47,248 nucleotides of DNA from Accumulibacter sp. (lineage in GTDB: Bacteria > Pseudomonadota > Gammaproteobacteria > Burkholderiales > Rhodocyclaceae): assembly GCF_023806635.1 (NCBI RefSeq), contig NZ_JAMTDQ010000115.1, forward strand, positions 1 through 47,248, written 5' to 3'. This document shows positions 31,819 through 44,696 of the stretch, in pieces (position 1 is the stretch's first letter; each line of letters begins with the position of its first letter). The notes under the pieces are model-generated. The model was given only the letters and a program-made list of their open reading frames with translations. It had not been told where the DNA came from and searched no databases. A program made the position numbers and the translations under genes.

Positions 31819-31824
31819 GGCGAC

Positions 31825-31832
31825 TTCCCCCT
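31825..31832 (-). promoter_or_regulatory. Ribosome binding site fixing the giant gene start
   Basis: On the minus strand AGGGGGAA lies six bases before the ATG at 31818. No comparable site precedes the ATG at 31881, so the shorter start is preferred. Confidence 0.75.
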
Positions 31833-31962
31833 GATCGCAACGCTTCCTGCCAGCGGGTCGCAGCGGCCTTGCCTGCCGCATCGCTGCCTCCTTCGCTGCC
31901 GCTGCCCGCCACCGCTGCCGTCCGCGTGGCGCCAGGTGGCGAACGGCGAAAAGGCAAGCGAC

Positions 31963-31986
31963 GAAAGGGCGAAAGGGCGAAAGGGC
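31963..31986. repeat. Three tandem copies of an 8-bp unit in the leader
   Basis: GAAAGGGC is repeated three times without interruption (31963-31970, 31971-31978, 31979-31986). It lies in the predicted 5' untranslated leader of the giant gene. A unit of eight is not a multiple of three, but it is outside the reading frame. Confidence 0.85.
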
Positions 31987-32072
31987 GCGAAGCGTGAATG
32001 GTGGCGAGTGGTGGCGAAGGGTGCCGCTGCAAGCCGCGCAGGCTGGCTGTTTCCTGCTATGCTGTCGGCGGC

Positions 32073-32101
32073 ATTCTCGACAAGATGTTACGAGCTGTCA
32101 A
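32073..32101 (-). promoter_or_regulatory. Sigma-70-type promoter for the giant gene
   Basis: On the minus strand TTGACA (complement of 32096-32101) is followed after exactly 17 bases by GAGAAT (complement of 32073-32078), matching TATAAT at four of six positions. It points toward the giant gene and would give a leader of about 250 bases. Confidence 0.6.
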
Positions 32102-32136
32102 TATTTCTTGCGAATGAATTTTTTTATTGCCCGACG

Positions 32137-32610
32137 ATGATTGACGGCGACCCCTTCACGGGCGCGACGGACGACCCGAAGCTTGCTGCGGCGGCCGCCG
32201 CCGCGCTGCTGCCGACACGCCTGCGCCTGCTGATCGGCAGCGAGCCGGTGGCGGCTTTCGCCCGCCGCTGCGGCCTTTCCGAATCGGTGCTGCGCACCTA
32301 CCTCAAGCATGGCCGCATGCCGCCGCTCGACAAGGCGGCGGCGATCGCCGCCGCGGCCGGCGTCGGCCTCGGCTGGCTCGCCGGTGGCGCGCCGGCGGTC
32401 AACGCGGGGCAGGGCGCCTACGCCGCGCGTGGCGCGGCGGCGGGCGCTGGCAGTGCGATCGATGCGGCGGTGCTCGCCGGCATCGTGCAGGCGGTACTCG
32501 AGGCGCAGGGCGCGCACGCCCGGCCGGAGCGGATCGCCGCGCGGGTGGTCGATCTCTACCAGCAGGCGATCGCGCCCGAGCCGGACGAGGCGGCGGCCGG
32601 CGGCGCCTGA
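32137..32610 (+). CDS. Small HTH regulator, phage CI-like
   Basis: A 157-residue DNA-binding protein. Residues about 36-82 form a helix-turn-helix of the phage CI/XRE kind: [20 protein letters not shown], then [20 protein letters not shown] and VGLGWLAGG, the usual ending of this domain. An Ala/Gly-rich linker follows and a C-terminal helical segment ([18 protein letters not shown] ... [10 protein letters not shown]) resembles the oligomerisation tails of short phage-like regulators. There is no peptidase domain of the LexA type. I chose ATG 32137 because homology begins close to it; ATG 32059 in the same frame would add 26 residues of AT-rich, unconvincing sequence. No Shine-Dalgarno is visible. 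It is divergent from the giant gene and shares its AT-rich control region, so control of itself or of the giant gene is possible but unproven. Confidence 0.75.
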   Translation: MIDGDPFTGATDDPKLAAAAAAALLPTRLRLLIGSEPVAAFARRCGLSESVLRTYLKHGRMPPLDKAAAIAAAAGVGLGWLAGGAPAVNAGQGAYAARGAAAGAGSAIDAAVLAGIVQAVLEAQGAHARPERIAARVVDLYQQAIAPEPDEAAAGGA

Positions 32611-32621
32611 CGCGCGGCCGA

Positions 32622-32662
32622 CAGGGCCGGCAGGGCCGGCGGCGGGGCCGGGCGGCCGCCGG
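32622..32662 (+). terminator. GC-rich hairpin after the HTH gene (weak terminator candidate)
   Basis: A 9-bp tandem repeat (CAGGGCCGG twice, 32622-32639) runs into a perfect 8-bp inverted repeat, CCGGCGGC at 32636-32643 and GCCGCCGG at 32655-32662 with an 11-base loop. A short TCTTTT follows at 32671. The T-tract is short and displaced, so termination may be partial. Confidence 0.35.
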
Positions 32663-32695
32663 CGAGAGGGTCTTTTCAGACGGGAAGGAGTCAGC

Positions 32696-33679
32696 ATGTT
32701 CAGGGGAATCCTCATCAACAGGGACGAGGCGGGCTACCGGGCGCGCCTGCAGGAGATCGACGACGCCGTGCTGCCGGCCGGCGATGTCACGGTGCGCGTC
32801 GCCTGGTCGACGCTCAACTACAAGGATGGCCTGGCGATCACCGGCAAGGCGCCGGTCGTCCGCCGTTTCCCGATGGTGCCGGGTATCGATCTCGCCGGCA
32901 GCGTCAGCGAGAGTTCGCATCCGCGCTGGCGGGTCGGCGACCAGGTGCTGCTCAACGGCTGGGGCGTCGGCGAGACGCATTGCGGCGGCCTGGCGGAGCA
33001 GGCGCGGCTGCGCGGCGAGTGGCTGCTGCCGCTGCCGGTAGCGTTCTCGCCGCGGCAGGCGATGGCGATCGGCACCGCCGGCTACACGGCGATGCTCTGC
33101 GTGCTGGCGCTCGAGAAGCACGGGCTGCGGCCGGGCGACGGCGAGATCCTGGTGACCGGCGCCAACGGCGGTGTCGGCAGCGTGGCGATCGCGCTGCTCG
33201 CCGGGCTTGGCCACCAGGTGGTCGCGTCGACCGGTCGCCTCGGCGACGCCGACCACCTGCGCGCGCTCGGCGCGGCGGCGGTGATCGATCGCGGCGAGCT
33301 GTCGGCGCCCGGCAAGCCGATCGGCAAGGAACGCTGGGCCGGGGTGGTCGATACCGTCGGCAGCCACACGCTCGCCAACGCCTGCGCGACGACGCGCTAC
33401 CGCGGCGCGGTCGCCGCCTGCGGCCTCGCCGGCGGGATGGATTTCCCGGCGACGGTGGCGCCGTTCATCCTTCGCGGCGTGACGCTCTACGGCATCGACA
33501 GCGTGATGGCGCCGCTGCCGGTGCGCGAAGAGGCCTGGCAACGCCTGGCGAGCGACCTCGATCCCCGCCGGCTCGAGGCGATGACGCGCGAGATCGGCCT
33601 CGGCGAGGCGGTGGCGGTCGCCGGTGAGCTGCTCGCCGGCAAGGTGCGCGGGCGGGTGGTGGTCGATGTGAATCGCTAG
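32696..33679 (+). CDS. acuI: Acrylyl-CoA reductase AcuI / YhdH-type oxidoreductase
   Basis: A 327-residue cytoplasmic medium-chain dehydrogenase/reductase of the YhdH/AcuI group, which reduces acrylyl-CoA to propionyl-CoA with NADPH and protects against this toxic intermediate (for example in 3-hydroxypropionate or DMSP metabolism). Family landmarks are [14 protein letters not shown] (38-51), [11 protein letters not shown] (58-68), [15 protein letters not shown] (126-140), the Rossmann NADPH motif [16 protein letters not shown] (153-168), and the C-terminal [12 protein letters not shown]. No zinc-binding residues of alcohol dehydrogenases are present, as expected for the quinone-reductase-like branch. 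Length matches the family. GGAAGGAG lies six bases before the ATG. It follows the HTH gene by 85 bases with a hairpin between, so co-transcription is uncertain. Its link to the neighbours is not evident. Confidence 0.9.
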   Translation: MFRGILINRDEAGYRARLQEIDDAVLPAGDVTVRVAWSTLNYKDGLAITGKAPVVRRFPMVPGIDLAGSVSESSHPRWRVGDQVLLNGWGVGETHCGGLAEQARLRGEWLLPLPVAFSPRQAMAIGTAGYTAMLCVLALEKHGLRPGDGEILVTGANGGVGSVAIALLAGLGHQVVASTGRLGDADHLRALGAAAVIDRGELSAPGKPIGKERWAGVVDTVGSHTLANACATTRYRGAVAACGLAGGMDFPATVAPFILRGVTLYGIDSVMAPLPVREEAWQRLASDLDPRRLEAMTREIGLGEAVAVAGELLAGKVRGRVVVDVNR

Positions 33680-33723
33680 TTCCGTCGGCGGGGCAGCGGC
33701 GGCGGCGCTGCTGCCGCCCCGCG

Positions 33724-33743
33724 GCTGCCGGCGTGCCGGCAGC
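33724..33743. terminator. Perfect 9-bp inverted repeat between convergent genes
   Basis: GCTGCCGGC, a two-base loop GT, then GCCGGCAGC, midway between the ends of acuI (33679) and the convergent kinase gene (33768). A second pair of GGCGCC palindromes follows at about 33745-33764. There is no T-tract, so it could be a bidirectional, Rho-assisted or merely transcript-stabilising structure. Confidence 0.45.
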
Positions 33744-33767
33744 GGGCGCCGCGCGGGGGGCGCCATC

Positions 33768-36700
33768 TCAACGCGGTACGGCGCCCCAGGTGGCTGCTGC
33801 GGGCTGCGCGTCCGGGGCCTGCAGCGGCAGGTCGAGGACGAAGGTGGTTCCCGTGCCGGGTGTGCTGCGCGCCTCGATGCGGCCACCGAGCACGCGGGTG
33901 GCGATGCTGTAGACGATGTGCAGGCCAAGGCCGCTGCCGCCCTGGCCGAGGCGGGTCGTGAAGAACGGATCGAAGATGCGCGGCAGGTGCTGGGCGGCAA
34001 TGCCGCAACCGTTGTCGCTGACCGTCATCGTCAGGCGTCCGTCGCGCGGCTGGCTCACCGCGATCTCGAGCAGGCCCGCGGCGGCCTGCGCGAAACCATG
34101 CAGCAGCGCATTGGTGGCCAGGTTGGTGATGACCTGGCCCAGCGGGCCGGGAAAGCTGTCCATGACGATGCCTTCCGGGATGTCGACCCGCAGGCGATGC
34201 GGCGTCTTCCTGTACTGCGGTTGCAGGGTGGCGACGATCTCGGCGACCGTCGTCGCGAGGTCGAAGCGCCGGCGCTGCGCGCTGGTCTGGTCGACGGCGA
34301 CCTGCTTGAAGTGCCCGATCAGGTCGTTCGCCTGCAGGAGGCTGCGCTCGATCAGGCCGGTGGCCTGCATGGCAACCGCGACGAAGTCCCGCAGCGCCGT
34401 GCGCGACAGGCTGGCGCCCTCCGCCACCTGCGAGAACTGGCGTGTCTTCTCGGACAGGGTGGTGGCCACCAGCAGGCTGTTGCCCAGTGGTGTCCCCATC
34501 TCGTGCGCCACGCCGGCCACCAGCGAGCCCAGCGAGGCCAGCTTCTCGCTGCGGATGAGTTCGTCCTGCGCACGCCGCAAGGTGTCCAGTGCTTCCCGCA
34601 GCTGAGCGTTGGAGGAGGCGAGTTCCTCGGTCCGCAGCCGGACGCGCTCGTCGAGTTCCTCGTTCGCACGCCGGAGCGCCTCCTCGGCCTGCTTGCGGGC
34701 GGTGATCTCGAGGGCGGCGCCGACCGTGCGCAGGGGCTGACGCGATTCACCGTCGCCGGCGAACGACGTCTGCCCCATCGCCAGCACCCAGCGGACGACG
34801 CCGGAGCGGCCAACGATGCGGTACTCGGCTTCGTACTGACCGTCGCCGCTCGCGTCGTGGGCGCGCTGGATGGCCGCCAGGGCGGGCCCACGGTCGTCGG
34901 GATGAACGGCCTCGATGAACGAATCGACGCTGCGCGGCTCGTCGGCTTCCCAGCCGAACATGGCGCGCAACTCGGGCGACCAGTAGATCGTTCCGGCGCG
35001 GTGATCGTGGTCGAAGATGCCGATCCCGGAGACGCGGATCGCCTGCAGCAGGCGTTGCTCGCTCTGGCGCACCGCTTCTTCGGCACGCCTGCGCGCGGAG
35101 ACGTCGCGCACGAAGGCGAAGCCGTAGACCCGTCCGCCGAAGGCGATGGTTCGCGACGATACTTCGACCGGGAAGGTGCTGCCGTCCTTGCGCCGGTGCC
35201 GCGTGCTCGCGCGCAGCGAGGCCGCCACTCCCGCGCCTGGCGCCGATTCGTGCCAGTCCGCTTCGCTGCGGTCCGCATCGACATCCCGCAGGTGCAGCCG
35301 CAGCAGCTCTGCGCGCGTGTAGCCGAGCGAACGGCAGGCCTGCTCGTTGGCATGGACGAAGCGGCCGTCCCCGTCCAGCCAGAAGATGGCGTCGGAGGCG
35401 TGCTCGACCGAGAGGCTGGTCAGCTCGAGCATCTCTTCCGACTGCTTGCGGCGGCTGATGTCGGCGTGCGTGCCGAGCAGCCTGAGCGGCCGCCCCTGCG
35501 CGTCGCAGGCGACCACCCTGCCGACCGATTGAATCCACCGCCATTCACCCGACCTGGTCTGCAGCCGGTACTCCAGCTGATATTCGCTGCGCGTGCCGGC
35601 GATGCACTCCTGCAACGTCCGTCCGGCGAGGTCGCGGTCGTCCGGGTGCACGCGCTCGAGCCAGGTCGTCGCATCCAGCTCCAGTTCGCCGTCGGCGTAG
35701 CCCAGCATGCTCGCATACTCGGCGCTGAGCACCGCCTTGCCGGTGCCGAGGTCGAGGTCGTAGAAGCCGAGATTCCCCGCCACCAGGGCGAGGCGCAGTC
35801 GTTCCTCGTTGCTCCTCAGTGCCGCTTCGGCGTCGCGACGTCTCCTGTTTTCGCGCACGGCCTCGGTGAGACTCGCGCAGTGGTTGAGGAAGGGGGCGAG
35901 CTGGCTCGCCAGATGCTCGGCGTAGCCGCCGGGGCGGTTGGCGACAGCGACCATTCCCACGAGTTCGTCGCCACGGAAGAAGGGCAGTCCCATGAACGAG
36001 TGCAGTGGCGGATGGCCGGGCGGACGGCCGTGTCGCCGTCGATCGGTGTCGGGATCGTTGGCGATCACCGGTCGTGCGGTCGTCATGACGGCGCCGACGA
36101 GCGTCTTCAGGTTGCGGAACTCCAGCCCCTGTGGCGCCTGCGTCGCGTACAGCGCCCGCGTCTCGTCGTTGCAGGCGATGTTGGTGATCGCCTGCGGGCG
36201 CAGGAAGGGCGACCCGTCCTCGTTGCGGCATATCTCGGCGATGAAGCCGTACTCGCTTTCGGTCATTGCCAGCAGGGAGGACAACATGCGCTCGAAGACC
36301 ACGCCGGGTTCCGCGCCGGCGATGTACAGGGCCTGCGTCTCGCTGATGGCGTTGATCAGGGTGCTGGAGGCGAGCAGGGATCTCTCGGCGCCCCGGCGCC
36401 GCCGGATGTTGTTGACCAGCAGGAGAACCGCCAGGCTCAAGGCGAGGACTACGCCCGCCGTCACCCGGACGGTGCCGCGATGCTGCTCGTAGAGCGTCGG
36501 CGGTTTGCCGACGACGATGCTTCCGGCGGGAAGTTCAGACTCCTCGATGCCGTGGCGCTGCATCTGGCCATGGTTGAAGACGTAGGCCAGCGGTGCCTGT
36601 TGCACCGGAATGCTGCGCGCGTCCTCGCCCTCGAGGATGCGTACCGCCATCCGTGCCGCGAGCCGACCGACTTCGCCGCCGTCCTCGACCTTGCCGCCGA

Positions 36701-37508
36701 GGGTCAGGCCGGCGCGCACGCGATGGCTCGTGATGTCGAACAGCGGCGCCGGCGAGGCGGCGCTCACGCGTGCGATGACTTCCGTCGGACCGTGTCGCTT
36801 GCCCGCGGCGTCATGGGCGGAGGCGAGGACGAAGACGATGTCCGCCGCCGACAGCGCAGCGGCGCTGGCGACGATCTCCTCGAGCTGCAGATCGTAGCTG
36901 ATGCGGATCGGTATGTTCGTCTGCAGCGTGCCGAGGACGTCGCGGGCATGGTCGAAACCCGTACCGGTATCGGCACGGTTGGCGTACACCACGACCTGCG
37001 CGGCCCTGGGTCGCAGGTGCCGAGCCACCTGCAGCGTCGACGGGATGTCGATCCGTTCCATCACCCCGGTGATCGCCATCCCCGGCGGCAAGGCCGTCGC
37101 ATCGAAGGCCGCCGCATCACTGAAGACGACCGGCGTGGCGGCGAAGAGCGAGGGCTGATGCCGGGCGAGGAAGGAAACGGCCGCGTCATCGGTGGCGATG
37201 ATCAGGTCGAAGCGCTGCGAGCGGTAGCGGCGCGCCAGATGGTCGGCGAAGCCGCGCTCGTCGTAGGGGGCAGGCAGTCGCAGGACATCCAGGTGCTCCA
37301 GGAAGATCTCCGGCCGCAGGCGGCTCTCCTCGAGTACCGACGTGATCCCCTCGACCTGGGCGTCGGTCCACGCGAAGCCGGCGTGGTACGAACCCAGCAC
37401 GAGAACGGCCTGGCGATCGGGAGCCGCCTGGACGGCGCCGGTCGCGATCAGCAAGGTCGCCAGGATCGCTGCCAGGCCGGGCATCCGGATGCCGTTCAGG
37501 GCGCGCAT
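33768..37508 (-). CDS. Membrane sensor histidine kinase with ABC-substrate-binding-like sensor
   Basis: About 1,246 residues from the chosen start. A signal-peptide-like N-terminus (MPGLAAILATLLIATGAVQA within the first 30 residues) leads to a periplasmic domain (about 32-330) of the ABC_sub_bind kind (VLVLGSYHAGFAWTDAQVEG; ATPVVFSDAAAF; GVMERIDIPSTLQVARHLRP). A transmembrane helix lies at about 346-368 (AGVVLALSLAVLLLVNNI). Cytoplasmic parts are a GAF domain (about 375-550), three PAS domains (about 570-945), a coiled coil, a HisKA domain with AGVAHEMGTPLGN (H1002) and a HATPase_c domain with N box (NLATNALLHGF), DNGCGIA and GGSGLGLHIVYS. It lacks a receiver, so it should phosphorylate a separate regulator; the divergent HD-GYP regulator is the obvious candidate. 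The start is uncertain: ATGs at 37619 and 37829 are in frame and none has a clear ribosome binding site. Confidence 0.88.
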   Translation of the reverse strand: MRALNGIRMPGLAAILATLLIATGAVQAAPDRQAVLVLGSYHAGFAWTDAQVEGITSVLEESRLRPEIFLEHLDVLRLPAPYDERGFADHLARRYRSQRFDLIIATDDAAVSFLARHQPSLFAATPVVFSDAAAFDATALPPGMAITGVMERIDIPSTLQVARHLRPRAAQVVVYANRADTGTGFDHARDVLGTLQTNIPIRISYDLQLEEIVASAAALSAADIVFVLASAHDAAGKRHGPTEVIARVSAASPAPLFDITSHRVRAGLTLGGKVEDGGEVGRLAARMAVRILEGEDARSIPVQQAPLAYVFNHGQMQRHGIEESELPAGSIVVGKPPTLYEQHRGTVRVTAGVVLALSLAVLLLVNNIRRRRGAERSLLASSTLINAISETQALYIAGAEPGVVFERMLSSLLAMTESEYGFIAEICRNEDGSPFLRPQAITNIACNDETRALYATQAPQGLEFRNLKTLVGAVMTTARPVIANDPDTDRRRHGRPPGHPPLHSFMGLPFFRGDELVGMVAVANRPGGYAEHLASQLAPFLNHCASLTEAVRENRRRRDAEAALRSNEERLRLALVAGNLGFYDLDLGTGKAVLSAEYASMLGYADGELELDATTWLERVHPDDRDLAGRTLQECIAGTRSEYQLEYRLQTRSGEWRWIQSVGRVVACDAQGRPLRLLGTHADISRRKQSEEMLELTSLSVEHASDAIFWLDGDGRFVHANEQACRSLGYTRAELLRLHLRDVDADRSEADWHESAPGAGVAASLRASTRHRRKDGSTFPVEVSSRTIAFGGRVYGFAFVRDVSARRRAEEAVRQSEQRLLQAIRVSGIGIFDHDHRAGTIYWSPELRAMFGWEADEPRSVDSFIEAVHPDDRGPALAAIQRAHDASGDGQYEAEYRIVGRSGVVRWVLAMGQTSFAGDGESRQPLRTVGAALEITARKQAEEALRRANEELDERVRLRTEELASSNAQLREALDTLRRAQDELIRSEKLASLGSLVAGVAHEMGTPLGNSLLVATTLSEKTRQFSQVAEGASLSRTALRDFVAVAMQATGLIERSLLQANDLIGHFKQVAVDQTSAQRRRFDLATTVAEIVATLQPQYRKTPHRLRVDIPEGIVMDSFPGPLGQVITNLATNALLHGFAQAAAGLLEIAVSQPRDGRLTMTVSDNGCGIAAQHLPRIFDPFFTTRLGQGGSGLGLHIVYSIATRVLGGRIEARSTPGTGTTFVLDLPLQAPDAQPAAATWGAVPR

Positions 37509-38040
37509 GCCGGCGACGCAGGCACCGCTGACTGGCCCTGCCACTCTGGCCGCCCGCGCAATGCGTGGGCGCGCGGCAAGCGGGGGGCGAAAGGCACTTG
37601 CTGCACGAAGGATCTCCATCGGGGCGGCGCCGCAGCGCCGTTCCAGGAAGCGAATGATAGTACGACTCCAGGGGACCGGCCAAGCACGGATCCGGCGGCT
37701 GTCGCAGCGGCCCGGCGTCGCAGCGCCGAGCCTGCCGCCGGGCGCCGGCAGCGAACCGGGGGCGACGAAGCGCATGCACGGCTCCGCGGACCGGTCGACG
37801 GCCAGGACGGGGCAGAGGCCCGGATGCACCGGGCCGCCGATGCGCCAGCAGCTCGTCGATGACGCTTCGCGGCTGGCCTGGCGGCCCCTGAAAAGTCAGC
37901 GTTTTGCCGTTCCCCGGCAGAGCCGCTGGACCTTCCGTTCGTGGTTGACGCACCCGGGCCGGCGTCCTAAACTCGGCCCGCTGCGCTTGCATTTCCCATC
38001 GACGGTGCGATGGGCGGGCGGTGATACCGGGGAGTGACGC
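37509..38040. other. Divergent intergenic region between kinase and HD-GYP genes
   Basis: About 530 bases separate the chosen kinase start from the HD-GYP start (about 420 if the kinase begins at 37619). A strong plus-strand promoter lies at 37945-37973. On the minus strand a TACTAT that could be a -10 element lies around 37651-37656, without a clear -35. No other gene is supported here. Confidence 0.6.
37945..37973 (+). promoter_or_regulatory. Sigma-70-type promoter for the HD-GYP operon
   Basis: TTGACG at 37945-37950, a 17-base spacer, then TAAACT at 37968-37973 (five and four of six consensus positions). The predicted start of transcription is about 60 bases before the GTG at 38041. Confidence 0.6.
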
Positions 38041-39213
38041 GTGAATTCGAATGGCTTGTTGGCGACCGAAGCGAAGGCGACGCTCCTGGTTGTCGATGAC
38101 ACTCCGGAGAACCTGGCGGTTCTCGGCGAACTGCTGCAACCGGATTATCGGGTGCGGGTGGCCAATTCGGGCCGCGCCGCGCTGCGCATCGCGGTTTCCG
38201 CGCCAAAGCCGGACCTGATCCTGCTCGACGTGATGATGCCGGACATGGACGGCTATGCCGTGCTGGCCAGCCTGCGTGCGGATCCGCGAACGAGCGACAT
38301 CCCGGTCATCTTCGTGACGGCGCTGGATACGGCCGTCGACGAGCATTACGGTCTGGAGATCGGGGCGGTCGATTACATCTCGAAGCCGCTGCGGCCGCTG
38401 ATCGTGCTGGCCCGTGTTCGTACCCAGCTCGAGCTGAAGCGGGCGCGTGACTGGTTGCGCGACCAGAACACGTTCCTCGAGGCCGAAATCGCCCGGCGCA
38501 TGGCCGAGAACCAGGTCGTCCAGGACATCACGATCCATGCCCTCGCGCGACTGGCCGAGACGCGGGATCCGGAAACCGGCAATCACCTGCGCCGCACGCA
38601 GGAATACATGCGCATCCTGGCCATCGGGTTGCGCGATCATCCGGGCTACGCCGCGTTCATGAGCGATCGCAACATTCAACTGCTGGCGAAGTCGGCGCCG
38701 CTGCACGACATCGGCAAGGTCGGCATCCCCGACCACATTCTGCTGAAGCCGGGCAAGCTGGATGCCGACGAGTGGGCGATCATGCAGACGCACGCCAGGA
38801 TGGGCAGGGAGGCCATCGAGCATGCGGAGAGCGACGCCGAACAGCCGGTCGAGTTCCTCGCCCTGGCGAAGGAAATCGCCCATTACCACCACGAGCGCTG
38901 GGATGGCAGCGGTTACCCGGAAGGACTGGCCGGGAACGCGATCCCGATCCCGGCTCGCCTGATGGCACTGGCCGATGTCTTCGACGCGCTGATCACGCGG
39001 CGCGTCTACAAGGCGGCAATGCCGCCCGACCAGGCACGCGAGATCATCGCTGCCGAGAGTGGACGACATTTCGATCCGAACGTGGTCGAGGTCTTTCTCT
39101 CTTCATTCGACAGCTTCCTGGCGGTTGCCGAACGCTATGGCGATGACGAGAAGACGCTGCTGGCGAAACTGGACCGGGTCGAGGGCCGGGTCAGAAGCCG
39201 GGCCGATGCCTGA
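38041..39213 (+). CDS. Response regulator with HD-GYP cyclic di-GMP phosphodiesterase domain
   Basis: A 390-residue RpfG-like cytoplasmic protein. Residues about 14-130 form a receiver with acidic pocket VVDD (17-20), phospho-acceptor D63 in LILLDVMMPDMDGY, and K115 in ISKPL. A helical linker (about 130-165) leads to an HD-GYP domain (about 165-375): LHDIGKVGIPDHILLKPG (HD at 222-223), YHHERWDGSGYPEGL (HHE 283-285, DGSGYP 288-293) and LADVFDALITRRVYK. The GYP triad is intact, so hydrolysis of cyclic di-GMP to GMP is expected, controlled by phosphorylation. The start is GTG 38041, preceded by GGGGAG six bases upstream; no in-frame ATG lies nearby. It heads a row of three same-strand signalling genes (83-base gap to the next). 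Confidence 0.93.
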   Translation: MNSNGLLATEAKATLLVVDDTPENLAVLGELLQPDYRVRVANSGRAALRIAVSAPKPDLILLDVMMPDMDGYAVLASLRADPRTSDIPVIFVTALDTAVDEHYGLEIGAVDYISKPLRPLIVLARVRTQLELKRARDWLRDQNTFLEAEIARRMAENQVVQDITIHALARLAETRDPETGNHLRRTQEYMRILAIGLRDHPGYAAFMSDRNIQLLAKSAPLHDIGKVGIPDHILLKPGKLDADEWAIMQTHARMGREAIEHAESDAEQPVEFLALAKEIAHYHHERWDGSGYPEGLAGNAIPIPARLMALADVFDALITRRVYKAAMPPDQAREIIAAESGRHFDPNVVEVFLSSFDSFLAVAERYGDDEKTLLAKLDRVEGRVRSRADA

Positions 39214-39296
39214 GTCGGTGCCGCGTCGCCGCGCCTCGACAGCGTCCGCCGGTCGCGCCCGCGTGATCCGCACGTGGTCCGGCAGCGAGCCATCCG

Positions 39297-44531
<5,235 letters not shown>

Positions 44532-44696
44532 TGGATTTTTTCCCGCGAATGAGTGATGATTGACCGGCTCCGAAAAGCACTGCGACGGCGGTCCTTGCGT
44601 CGCACAGGCGAAGGGGGAGCGCCCCGCATCCGTTGAACCCTGGCGGTCCCTCGCTCGCGGGCGAGCCGTTGCAGCGACGCAACCTGGAGAATTTGC
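44532..44696. other. Intergenic gap with a 7-bp hairpin between the two hybrid kinases
   Basis: 165 bases containing a perfect inverted repeat TGCGACG / CGTCGCA at 44581-44587 and 44598-44604. No T-tract follows, so it is not a classical terminator. The gap also carries GCGAATGA and GATGATTGAC (44545-44564), two words that also occur close together at 32110-32145. Confidence 0.55.

Larger units (their letters stand above)
31819..32136. other. Divergent intergenic region (giant gene / HTH gene)
   Basis: A 318-bp region between divergently transcribed genes. The part near 32070-32140 is strikingly AT-rich for this window and contains a good minus-strand promoter; the rest is a GC-rich leader of the giant gene with an 8-bp tandem repeat. 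No ORF here is credible. Confidence 0.7.

Noticed and set aside
31792-32136. Longer N-terminus for the HTH protein
   Set aside because: The extension covers AT-rich and promoter-like sequence and shows no protein-like conservation.
33918-37862. 1,314-codon plus-strand frame
   Set aside because: Antisense to the sensor kinase whose PAS, HisKA and HATPase motifs are clear in the other strand.
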